From assembly GCF_029784165.1 (NCBI RefSeq), contig NC_073696.1, positions 178,739,825 to 178,803,824 of the forward strand: a DNA stretch of 64,000 nucleotides, read 5' to 3'. Both the position numbers and the translations under genes were made by a program. Below, piece by piece: positions 11,827-23,108 of this stretch. Position 1 is the first letter of the stretch; each line of letters opens with the position of its first letter. Below the pieces are notes generated by a model that did no database searches, was not told where the DNA came from, and saw only the letters and a program-made list of their open reading frames with translations. Source of the DNA: Wyeomyia smithii (taxonomy: Eukaryota; Arthropoda; Insecta; Diptera; Culicidae).

Positions 11827-12451
11827 GGGGAACAACGGGCAACACGGACAGGGCAAGCAAGATGGACCGTTGCTCATTTCTATATAAACCATTGAAATTA
11901 CCACAAATCAGTTATGCTAGTTACATACCAACAGGATCCTGGGAGTTTCGAGATATTATGTAGATTGAAACAATAGTTAGTTATTTGAGAAATAATCAAA
12001 ATAAGCTCACCCTCAACAGCAAAGCAATGTGATGTAGTTTTGGCCGTGTCGAATTTAAGCTTCTGCTTCGGTAAAACTTCAGAAAAATATAGTTTTCAAT
12101 GACATTGGAATAATTGAGCATATTTGAGACACGTGGGTGGAGATAGTTTAGTGAATATATTATTTTTTTGGAAATCACATCGATCCAAAAAAATGTTTGC
12201 CTCTTGGGCAAGACGGGTAGATGTTTTGTTTGCAAAATGGGCAAATTGAGAAAACGACAAAAGCACCATTTACTATTCTTTTTTCAGCATTTTTAGCATG
12301 CGATATGAGACCTAAAATCATTAACTCTCATTTGAAACAAAAATCATCATTAAAAATCACAGGAGGGTTGTGTGCTAAGCCACGACCGCAAGGTTGAAGT
12401 AGAATACTTTTACAAGAAAGATAACTTGGCTGCTTGCGTGTCAGTCATTTC

Positions 12452-12557
12452 GAAATCGGATTTGTTTCGTATATACCGCTTGTTAAGCACAGTATCAACA
12501 AATCGTAATAAACATCACACTGCTGTGCATTTGCAGCAGCATCAAACTTCAGCTGCA
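12452..12557 (+). repeat. Direct repeat, copy 1
   Basis: Begins gaaatcggatttgtttcgta and ends near cagctgca. It is nearly identical over about 106 bp to 13048-13153, about 600 bp downstream, inside the same TIR element. Confidence 0.9.
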
Positions 12558-13047
12558 TGATATAACTGAAAAATAGGTGTGGCTAACTTGTTTCCAGTTA
12601 TACCATTCTACAACGTTCGAAAAATTTTATTTCCTATGGCGTAATACTCATGTACGAAAAATACATCTCATTCATTTCAGTTTATTTTCAGTTCCTACAG
12701 ATTTTCTCAGTTTCGCAACACAGATATACAAAAACGATTTCTTGTGGACATTATTTCGAGCCGGACCGATAGAGCTCTCATTAAGGCAATTCATTAAGCT
12801 ATAAAAGTATTGTGTCGTTTTGTGCGGCTTGGAAGAAGAAAATGTTCCCGTCCCCGTGTCGCATGGAAGTAAATTGTTGCGTGTTTGATATTGCCGATGG
12901 TAGACATGAGTATAAAGGTCGAAATTCTGCTGTGATGTCTAACCATAACCGTCTTCTTCAAGGCGCTACATCCTTGTTAATGAAGTGTTGTGAATTTTCT
13001 AAAACAGACTCAGCATCGTGAGCAGAACGTACCGAACTTTACTGTTT

Positions 13048-13153
13048 GAAATCGGATTTGTTTCGTATATACCGCTTGTTATGCACAGTAACAACAAATC
13101 GTAATAAACATCACATTGTTGTGCATTTGCAGCAGCATCAAACCTCAGTTGCA
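13048..13153 (+). repeat. Direct repeat, copy 2
   Basis: Second copy of the repeat at 12452-12557. It differs at a handful of positions (for example cttgttatgcacagtaac versus cttgttaagcacagtatc). Confidence 0.9.
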
Positions 13154-13259
13154 GTTTATTAATAACCATTCACTATGCTCTTCCAAAAACATTTAGTAGC
13201 CTTGAAAAAGGCCGATTGCTGCAATTGCAATTTTCATTCAATTATTGCATAAATGCTTC

Positions 13260-13520
13260 ATGGTCAGATATACCCGCTGCAACTGCTACGCTATCCGTAG
13301 CCAAGCCACAGTTGTGGCCGCTATACACTGCCATTGGTATCCGCTGTCCCTGCATCAGCTGGTCCAGCTGCTATCGATGCTGAGATCCGCTGCAACTAGT
13401 GCGCTATCCATTGCTACTCCACAGCTGTGCTGTGGTCGCTATCCGCTAACGCTGATATCCACTGCTCTGCTACTGCTGCTGCTAAGGGATGACTGCTGTT
13501 GTCGCTGTCTAGAACTATTA
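13260..13520. repeat. CTG/ATCCGCTG-rich low-complexity block
   Basis: Repeated words such as tatccgctg, ccgctgcaact and ctgctgctgct recur irregularly. The plus-strand frame is open (92 residues) but its composition simply follows the repeat, so I do not call it a gene. Confidence 0.6.
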
Positions 13521-14281
13521 TGAGCGGCTTCGGCTGAAACAGGCTCTTATATAGGCCAAATAGCATATTTTCAATTGCAAGGTATATGATTCTGTCGACC
13601 GTGCTTGGGAAGCAATCATATAACGACCAACCAGAGGTCGAATTTTTCGTTTAGACAAGGCTTGACTATTTTCAATAGTACAATAGTTTGAATAATAAAA
13701 TTACAATTCTTTTCATTTGGGAAGAATCTTAGAAGATTTTCCAATCTATTGCTGCCAGAACGAAGGAAATCCATCGAATACTAACCGATTTATTAGCATT
13801 TGAAATTGGACATATTTTTCACTTTTTTCGGTTTTAGATTTTCATTTCACATCCCTATGTAGCCGAACTTCCTGAGAGAAGTATTCTACTTCAAAACATT
13901 GTTAAAAGCTGTAAATATACTACATGTAAATGATGTGAATGATTCCATCGGCGCAGCCGACGGTAAGCTTCAAACACGTGCTTTTTTGCGCAGCGCATCG
14001 TCCCGTATAGAAAAGAAATTTGCTATAGTCTTTCATAGGTCTGTCTCACCAGCACAGCCGGTCCGTTTCATATGCACGTTGTGAAATAGTAGTTTTTCGA
14101 GACTGTTTTTATTTTAGTGAAAACTAATATAAAATCACTCTGAAAAGGAAAAGTTTGCATTATTTTATGAAAAGCACTAGTCAATGTCGAATATTATGAG
14201 TATCGTTGGTTGAAATGTTGTGTTTTGAGCAGAATAATGAATGATTTCCTTAGGGTGACCGTCTCGCCCGTTGTTCCCCTA

Positions 14282-17200
14282 CCTACAATTTATTACAAAT
14301 CGTTTCATATTCGTCAATAATGAGTTTTTATTCCAATTCCTAGTGAGAGTATTAAAAAAACTATAATTAAAATCAGAGCATATATAAATGTGTTAAATTT
14401 AAATACTAAGCAAAATGCCAAAGCGCAGTTGAATTGAAAAATTGAGGTAATTGTGAGAACATTTTCCATATTGTAACTAATTCGGTTTTCAACGAAAAGA
14501 AGCCATAAAAATTGCACTGTCTTGAAAATAAAATTCGTACACGTCAAATATATCACCGAGGGCTTCTCGTTGTCACGTACGCCGAGGAAAGTTTTTGCCT
14601 GTTCCGCAACGAATTCGACACTACTGCTAGAATCAATCATACGCTGGTGGATCCATTAGAGGGCATCTCAAGAATGACTGATGTCTTCCTAAGTTTATTT
14701 CCGTCTCCTCTTGCTCTGGATAGTTGTCATACAAACCAGACATCAAAATGAAACCTAAATACCGCAGATTGAACGAAACACGATATACAAAGAAAGCGTC
14801 GTTTTAGTTGTGCAGCCATTTCGTACCTCAACAGACGCACTCAAGTATGACGCATGAGAAGCTCCTGCACGCACAGGCGATTTTCTCAAATTAAAGAAGA
14901 CAGATCCACACCAGTATTGTTCTAACTGACTTTTGCCGTGCTCTTGATACACGTTTGAAAAAAGGGGAAAACTCTCCTGGAAGGTCTGCTCTGTCAGGCT
15001 ACCAAGTGTATCAACTTTCCGAAGTAGACAGAATGCTGACTGCTGCCGTCCTTAACCGCGTTTCGAACATCTGTTCGAATTGGATGGTTATGAATGACAT
15101 TGAAAGACGCTCGAGGGCCAAATAGGGTAGCGTTGCTTGGCTGGAAATTTCCATACGTACCTCATCTCTGATGATGACTTGTATGTTATTTCCAGGTATT
15201 TTTACACAGAACAACTTCGCTCGAGTATACCACATTACAGACGGAAATAAATCATTCTTCTACAAAGCAATATGCCATTAACGAGATGCTGTAAAAATAA
15301 AAACATACAGAAAAACTATGGGGTTTTGTCGTAACACTCTTACGGATATAAAAGAAGGGTATTCAAAATAATATCTTTAAAACTTTATGTATTTAATTTT
15401 TCTTTTGCTCTAAATTTTGAACTATTTCTCTAGAGTCTTTAATACTTTTTCATTATAAAAGATTTCAATACAGACTTTCATTGAGTGTAGCACACATTTT
15501 TCATCAACAAGTTAAGTAGTTTTCGAGTTCATTAACCCACCTGAATTTCACCGAATTCAGCTGGCTAAAGCATTCAGAATAGTTGGGGTAAAACGATTAG
15601 CGTGACTATCGATCACGGTAGCGATGAAGTGCTCTACCGGGAGAGGTCAAACGAATGAAGCCAATAAATGCTTCCAATGTTTGCTTAGCAACACTGGCAC
15701 CGGAAGGGGGCGGATGGAGATTCTGTTTTCTCTCATAATATAACGTAAATAGTAATAAGATGCACTCAATTACGCCCAGTTTTGGGCTTTGCGGTAAACA
15801 CAGAATGTTTGATTTCGATAAATAACATTTTGAATCAGAATCTGGAAAATGGAAATGGTTCAGTAAACATAATGTTGATCCCATAAGAAAAACGATTCGA
15901 ACGTTTAACATCTGCATTCGTGCTGGAGGTGTACGGTGCCTCTACTTTTCTTGTAGAGGAAAGGTCGTAGTTTTACTCTAAAAGTGAGCTTTTGGAAAGG
16001 GCTGGTGGAGCACCAGTTCAGTTGCTACACTTTCAACGCTTTTAGTTGAATTCGAAAACACACAACCCAGTAATTTTTATTAAATATTCTACGGTCGATT
16101 GACTTTATTGCACAAATTCATTCAATTGAAATTTTCTTTTTGAAAAAATGAGCAAAAGTTTGGGAAAACAGTTAATTATTCTAACTATGCTTGCAAATTA
16201 CGTTTCCAATTTGCGTTTCAAAACAGCTCGGTGCTAAACTCTTAAATGTCATGAAAAGTCATGGTTTCGTCACATAAATGAGGCCACTTTTATAATTGAA
16301 TTCAAGGGAATCCTGCGATGCGGTAATTTCTTGTGATAATACTATCAATAAATTTTTCGATCTACATATTTTACCTTAAACACACAAATGGGAAAATTGT
16401 AGATTGAATTCAAACCAAGCAGGACTAAATAATTCACTTAAGACGATACAGTAAGGAACGGTTTATTTTTTTTTAACTTTCGTTGGTGCCTACAAGGACA
16501 AGCAAAGGCGTTCAATAATTAATGCTCTCAGAAGTAATGATATCAGGCTTCGCCTACACTCACTCTCGAGGCTGCTTGTAAGCTGGTAAATCCTTTTCTG
16601 GAACTTAACCTGGAAGGATAATGACGGATAATGTTGCAACTCTCGGTCACACGTAAGCCGTCGCTAGCAACCCGCAGAAAGCATCCTTCAGGCGTGCAAG
16701 ACGCCACTCGGTGAGTTATAGTTACTATCCATTATCTCGTCAAGTTTAGTTGCGGAGTGTACGTGTGCGCCGAGTGCATGACACACGGTGACACGTTTCT
16801 CGTACCATAAATTACCAACGAGTCATATTTCAACATGATTTAGCCGTTTTTGGGCGCGGCGGCTTGTCCACGCGGAGCGGTATTTGTTACTGTTCCTGCT
16901 GCCTCCAACGAGGCATAACTTTTCCGCCTTACCGCGCCGATGATAAAAACATTAATTGCACGGTTACATATACAGGTTGGACACATACCTTCCTGCGAAT
17001 ACTCGCATGCCAGCCACAATCTGCTTGTGTACATGATATTTTCTAGACACATACCAAAATTACGATTATATGCTGTACTTCGTGGTTTATATTGTTCTCT
17101 CGAGTAGTTACAATGATATGATAGTTATGCGCCCAAGGCTTCGCATCCTGGGGACTCAGTCTGCAAACGCGGTACCGCACGATAAGAGTTTATATTTTGT

Positions 17201-17948
17201 TCTTTATCTTTTAAGCCAACCGTTTCCGGAAGACACCTTTTGTTGACATGGTGAATGGTTAATGAGAGTGGCATTCCATGTTTGCCTTCGAGTGCGCGAA
17301 GTGAAACTCCCAGGCAGAATGTTCTAAATCTTCACGGAATCAGCAAATAGCTAAATTATTTGGCGACGGGCAAACAGCAGTGAATATTTATGTTATACAT
17401 GTTTGTCATTCGGAAGCTATGTGGTATGTATATTCAATAAAGGAACAAAAATAATAATTTTCAAACAAATGTGATTTGTGTTCTTGCTTAAAATGACAAA
17501 AACCATGCGCATGAACCCACGCAACTGTATATAAACTATGGGCTTCATCATTTAGCATTCCATGCGAATTTGTAAATTGGCAACTAGTTGGTACCACACC
17601 ATTACTTTGATTGAAAAGAACATCAATATTAAAGCTTTACATTAAAGCTTCACTCAATTTTGTGTGATTTTTTTTCAAATTTTCAATGCCAACAGTTGAG
17701 AAATTTTGAATTAGAGAAAATTGAAGCGTTGTAGAGAAACAAAAATTATTTACAGTCGATTCCCTTTGTATCGATATGCCAAGGATCCGTAGTCATGGAG
17801 AAACGTCACTTTGAAGTGATTTTCTATTGTATAAAGATAGAAACATATTTGATCCAGAGGAGGAAGTAATGCTTAACTCATTGTCAACTGTCTTCACTAC
17901 CTGAACTGCAATCATTGTATTTTAATTGATCTTTAACTAAATTGACTA
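14282..17948. other. Long stretch without a recognisable gene
   Basis: Short minus-strand frames at 14314-14640 (a hydrophobic C-terminal half) and 15606-15917 have no motif that I recognise. A GC-richer island around 16560-17050 stands out from its AT-rich surroundings and shows no repeat signature that I know. Nothing else is supported. Confidence 0.4.
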
Positions 17949-17980
17949 GTATTTGTGCCGTGTCAAATAAACGATATATG
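17949..17980 (+). repeat. Tiny match to I-element 3' end
   Basis: The 24 bases from 17949 (starting gtatttgtgccgtgtcaaat) equal the 3'-terminal sequence of the I-clade LINE (complement of about 22750-22775), followed by a looser match. It could be an extreme 5'-truncated copy or a shared 3' motif. No poly(A) follows. Confidence 0.35.
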
Positions 17981-18838
17981 TCAGTCCAAATTTCTCCTCA
18001 ACAGAGGTCGTCAAAAAGTCACGTAATCTTAGAGAATACCATTCAATTAGGAATTATGTCTGAGCGACATACATATGGAACCTTTAGCCTTAAATTTGCG
18101 AAAAACAAAAAACAAATGTGTCAACAACTTTTCCATATTTGACTCAAAGCTAAGGGAGTTGTTCATATAACGTCATAAACCAAAAAGTCACTTACCAAAA
18201 GCGGCTAATATGTCTTAAATAATGTCACAATGACAATAGACTCCGAAAAAATTTCTTGAATATTCATTTTTTAACACATTTTTAAAGCATATTCGAATTT
18301 ATTGAACACCCTGCATTCCTAAAAAAAAATCATCAATAGTAAAAAAATGTTCAAGTTAGAACTAAATAATTGAGATTAATGACAAAAAACTTAATACCCA
18401 AGCAACTGGCAAGATTTCCGGTTAAAATTTACTTGAGCTTCATCCATAATATCTCTGGGTGATAAGTGTTTTCATTTGAATTTTTTTTCAAAAATACGAT
18501 GAAACCATCAAATTTAAAATCCACTATCCACTATCCACTATCTGGCAACACTGTCGCTTGAAGTGGAAATTTTTTCGGATTAGATGAACAATTTTTTGAA
18601 GTTTGAACTACATCTGAGGAGGTGCGCACATTTTATATGATTTTTATACGAACTAGTCAACTTCGACATACTATAACTTTGTTCTCTGATATTTCTCTGT
18701 TTTTTTTTTCAGTAAGTGGAACTGAATTTACCCGAACCCACTAAAATCCCTCCAGTCTCCAGCACTTATCTTACCGAAACGACGATTATGTAATACATCG
18801 GTAAGTGGTTTTTCGTATTTCATGCATCCTTTTTACTT
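17981..18838. other. No gene recognised
   Basis: AT-rich spacer. A 7-bp tandem (ccactat) repeats at about 18522-18542. Nothing else that I can name. Confidence 0.45.
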
Positions 18839-21600
18839 TTATAGCTCATAGCTAATCACCAGTGTTGGTGGTTGACCCGCCATACACGTTGTAGCTCCAG
18901 GAATATCTGAGACACGGCTGCACATACCGCACTGTAGAAATCTGGATCCTCGCACATCTTCCGAATTAAAGTAACCCGGACCCTGCGTGCCCAAACCATG
19001 GCCTGACAGGATCTGTTTTAGGTGGAAGTTTACTTCTCCATGTCGCCTTCCGAACCATCCGGATACCCCTGGGATAGGTCGGTGCGTCCATCTAACCTTA
19101 ACGGAATTGGATAATTTCTGCTGCCATCTGGTCATCGAGAATACCCTTTGTGTCCGTTGATTGAAGCACATCCTTTATGGCGATGCTGATAGTCATCGTG
19201 CCAGACAAGTTGCAGATTGCGTCGTACAACACCCTCGGGCTCTTTCTAGTTTACCACGATAACTATTAGTACCTAGCGCTTTGAACCCCATTGGCCAATC
19301 ATACCTAAATCTGAATGAAATCACGCTGGCAAGAAGTTTCCACTTGCTACCGTACACCACTGAGCTTTTCAAAATCTTTCAAAATAGTGCTGCAGTAGCC
19401 GTTGAGGCCCTCATACAAACAAAGTTGACGTGGCTGTTGAACGTAAGCTTATCGTCAACCATAGACGTTGCCTGTTGCTCTAATTTACGGTTATACACAA
19501 CCGTGACCTCCGTCTTATGGTGCGTTAGCTCCAGTTTTCTAAAGTGCATCTAATCCTCGACCTTGCGTATGTAGTGCGCGATCGTTAGCCGACCCCTTTA
19601 ATCGACTCGCCGTAGACTACCAGCGTTATGTCGTCCGCAAAGTCGACGATTATAACCCCTACGAGGAGCTTTAGCCACAACACTGGACCCAGGATGGGAA
19701 CTTGCGATACTTCTGCGGCGATTTGGAAGGACTTCTGACCTTCTTCGATATTGTAAACTAGTACTCGATTCTGGAAGTAATTTTTAAAAATCTTGTACAA
19801 CCATACCGGAACATAGATACTCCTAAGCGCGAGCGCTATGGAGTTCCAGCTGGCGCTAATGAACGAATTCTTCACGACAAGCGTGATGATTCTACAACAA
19901 CGGATGCCTTTTTTCTTGCACTGGACTGCCACCTCCGCCGTTTCAACGCCGTTTCATAGCATTCAACCGGTGTGGACTTTCCTTTCCGGAAGCTGAACTG
20001 GTTACTTACCAGACCGTTTACACACTCTGTGTACTTCACCAGTCTGTTGAGGATAATTCTCTCTAGCTCTCTGCCGGCTATGTCCAGCAGACAGATGGCT
20101 CTGTATATCGGCTTCTCAGCCTTCAGCAATAGATTTCCCATTGTTCGACAATAAGACCAGTTTCTGTCGCTTCAACCTCTTCGGGAAGAGGCAGTCATCT
20201 AGACATTTCTGAGTGACAACTCAGAGCAGCCCAGGGGCCATTTTATGGCCGTCTCGAAAGCCAGGATCAGAGTTCCATCCAGTTCCGGTGCCTTGCTGAC
20301 CTTTGTGAAGTTGGCGATCACAGTGAGTTCCTTGTTCATAATCCTTGCTTTCTTTTCAACTTCGACATGGTTGTCATCGCGCACGGCTTTAATATCCGGC
20401 AGGTTGGCCAACCATCCTTGGCCTGTGTTTGAGATACTGGAACGTCAGATGTGACACTGGACCGCCGCTGGGGCCATAGGTTTGACTTGTGGAGTGACAT
20501 ATGTCCCTCGATGATACACTCCAGAATCGCTGGTGATCACTCCGCATGTGCCATCACGCCTTTAGTCTTGGCCATTCGGATCCTGCAGGCGTTACCCCAA
20601 GGATTCGTCTTCGCACTCGCGCATAACCTATGAAATTGAGCTCTCTGGCTGGCCTTAGTCGCGCTCTTTAGAACCGATCTTACAGACCCGAATGCTGCTC
20701 GGAACTCTACTCTAATCTCCTCTCTTCGCGTTGCATTCTCCGTCTCGCACGGAGGCACACACTGCGGAGGTGCGTTATCACGTCAGTAAGCCGGTGGCTT
20801 TTAATTCCAAGGTTGGCACGCGATAGTGTGGCAACTAGTTAGTCGGAGCCCGTGCGAAATCAACGGATGCTTCACACATCCGCCCCTGGATCATAGAGTT
20901 GGGTTTCGCTCCTCATTTTCTTCCAGACTTTCGAGTATCTCGCCCTGTCTGTCTTGAGTATGAAGGCGTCTCCCCTGCTCTGTGCCTTCTTGGTCTTCCT
21001 TGGTTACTTGATCGCTTCCTCATTTTGGTACGTCTACTTACCATGATAACGCAAGGTCCCTGCAGCTTCCACTTCGGACAGTCTTTCGGCGGACATTGAG
21101 CCAGTTGGTGTGCTTTTCCGCGGAAGAGCACGACCAACTATTTCTTTATGCTCATATGCTCTCGCTTCCCTCGGGAACTGCCTTATTCTCTTAGCAACCT
21201 GCCTTGTAGAGCAGACCGCTGCAAACAAAAGGGCGCTAGTCTGTACTTTTTAGATGCAGTTGTCCTCCTGGTCCTGATCACCTTCTCGGCCCTCTCCGCT
21301 CGAGATGCGAGTTTCTAGTGTTCATTTCTGGCCTGATCAAAGCTGTGCCTATGTAGGCGATATTCCGGCTGTTTGCCAAAAACTCGATTATGGCATCAAG
21401 TTGTTCGGACTGCGCAGCCACTCTTGACCGCGTGCTCATGCACTTTTCGATGGACTTGACTAACAGCCTTTCCACCCCCGGATTTAAATGTATCCGTCTC
21501 CGCTTTTTTTTTGCAGAGACCGCTGGATGGTCTCACGTGCAAATAAGTTCGGTAACCCTTCTACACTCGTCCTAGTTTTTTTGTCCATGCTCATTTTGGT
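18839..21600 (-). mobile_element. R1-clade LINE, old deleted copy
   Basis: Minus-strand relic of a relative of the R1-clade LINE at 52.4-57.8 kb. Read right to left it has ORF1 scraps (about 21480-20900: basic stretch RRTKMRKRSSNQGRPRRHRA and the weakly matching part that follows). It then jumps straight to the post-endonuclease linker (20758-20537: KSATKASQRAQFHRLCASAK). So the zinc-knuckle end of ORF1 and nearly all of the endonuclease are deleted near 20840-20900. RT follows, then a C-terminal piece to a stop near 18855 (SQIFLELQRVW aligning with SQIVSILEG of the younger copy). Confidence 0.8.
19585..20141 (-). pseudogene. R1-type reverse transcriptase relic
   Basis: Two overlapping frames hold the RT core. 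20141-19872 has PIYRAICLLDIAGRELERIILNRL and SNQFSFRKGKS (fingers). 19932-19585 has IALALRS, LGPVLWLKL and the palm motif VDFADDITLVVYG with both catalytic aspartates kept. The frames change at about 19900 and several indels are present. Compared with the younger copy (53.6-54.1 kb) many residues differ, so it has long been inactive. Confidence 0.8.
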
Positions 21601-22718
21601 TGGATGGAGTAGTCGCCTGTGTGAAATTTCGCTTTTGAACTACAAATCTGCTATCTGGTGATTTTGTTGCAAAATAGTACAATTATTGATTTTTAAATTT
21701 TACACGAACAATGGAGACAAAGCTTTTTTACTCTGCCGACCGAGCTATTGTCGAAATGAAAAATGATAAGTATGAGTGCCTGTATATCGTCGCAAATAAA
21801 GGACATTGAAGATAATAATATTATAATTGAATAGTCGTATACCAACGATGAAATATGCTCGTTAAGAATTCACTTCCGAATCTCGATATTTTATTGCCAA
21901 GAAAGGCACCACTCAGTGCTCGATAATGATCTCGGTAAAAGAATGATTAACGTGACGCTCGAATTAAAAAAGTGAACTACTTTCGACTGGTTAAAAAAGT
22001 ATATAGAATTCTGTACAAAAATACTTTGTTACTAAACTTAATTAATTTTTTTTTTCAAAAGATGGTTTTTGAATGTATGCCTAAAACTATAATATAATTC
22101 CGGAAATTATTAGCCTTCCCGTGGGTTAGACCATACATACACAAACATAACCTGACAAAAAAATTTACCGTCTCCATTGTTTCAAAATATAATTATCTTT
22201 AACCAAATCTAAAAAAACTGATGACCAATTATGAGAGAGAAATAGTTTTCGATAAATTTATCGACTTACCACAGTTAAGCAAAAACAACAACAAAAGCGG
22301 AAACAGCTATAATTCACTTCCGCGCGGTTATTAAAAGTTAATCGTGCTCCGACAAGCACGAACGAGTGATTGGTGGAAAACGGTTTATGCAAAATGGTGT
22401 AAAATACATTGTTTTATCAACATGTGGAAGATAATGTACAAAGTTAAAATGAATTTTTACTAAAAAAACATAGTAAAGATATCCAAAGTAGCCCCATATA
22501 TCAAAAGAAGCCCGCACAACGAGACTAATAAAGTTTATCTTTTCGATGAAAGTTATCCGTTAATCATTAACTTTTGAAAAAATTACAACCGAGATAAAAA
22601 CGCTCCAAATAAAAGCTCAACATGCAACATCGCATGCAAGTAGCAAACGCTTGGATAGCTTGTATCCGTCACTATCACCACGCATGCGCATCACAGAGTT
22701 TGTTTGCTGCCGTTCTTC
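21601..22718. other. No gene recognised
   Basis: AT-rich spacer between the R1 relic and the I-clade LINE. No coding or repeat signal that I can name. Confidence 0.45.
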
Positions 22719-22730
22719 AAGTGCAAAACT
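22719..22730. repeat. Target duplication of I element, 3' side
   Basis: aagtgcaaaact directly precedes the T-run, which is the element's poly(A) read on the other strand. It matches aagtgcaaaaact at 28450-28462 except for one A in a run. This fits a LINE target-site duplication of about 12 bp. Confidence 0.7.
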
Positions 22731-23108
22731 TTTTTTTTTTTTTCCTCATCTATAGTTTATTTGACACGGCACAAATACAATTCAATGTTTAACGGCGCCA
22801 ATTATATCTGGTAGCTTACTTTCTAAAGTATCTTAATAACTAAGAGCACTACGAGCTGAAACTAAATCTAACTTAAGCTAGAATGTTTTGCATGAAAAGC
22901 ACTGATTTGTTGTTTGATGGTTTTCCATCGCCATAGGTAAGCAGCATATTGAATATGTTCCGCTGCTGGGCCAAGATATTACGGACTGGCATATTGGGTT
23001 GTCTCCCTCGGGGCCTGAGAGTATCGTGCGGGTCTAGTTGCTGTTTCCGGATCCGGGGTCTTAACGTGTTCTTGTCGTTTGGTTGGATGTAGGCGGAAGG
23101 GGATAGGA
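22731..23108 (-). other. I element 3' UTR and poly(A)
   Basis: About 375 bp from the ORF2 stop to the terminal A-run (13-14 A on the minus strand). The last 30 bases before the tail (attgtatttgtgccgtgtca and on) recur at 17949. Confidence 0.75.

Larger units (their letters stand above)
11827..14279. mobile_element. Non-autonomous TIR element, about 2.45 kb
   Basis: The left end ggggaacaacgggcaacacg (11827) and the right end cgtctcgcccgttgttcccc (ending 14279) are inverted repeats, with TA just outside each (11825-11826, 14280-14281). The interior has no transposase. It holds two direct repeats of about 106 bp and a CTG-rich block. TATA-like words (ctataaaag near 12800; cttatatagg near 13548) are present but unproven as promoters. 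The family is unknown to me. Confidence 0.6.

Noticed and set aside
12790..13600. Captured promoter or gene (TATA-like words, 92-codon frame)
   Set aside because: The TATA-like words are expected by chance in AT-rich DNA, and the frame follows a CTG-rich repeat.
14314..14640. Minus-strand frame with a hydrophobic C-terminal half, possible membrane protein or retroelement piece
   Set aside because: The hydrophobicity comes from AT-rich codons. I could match no family, and no start context or partner frames support it.
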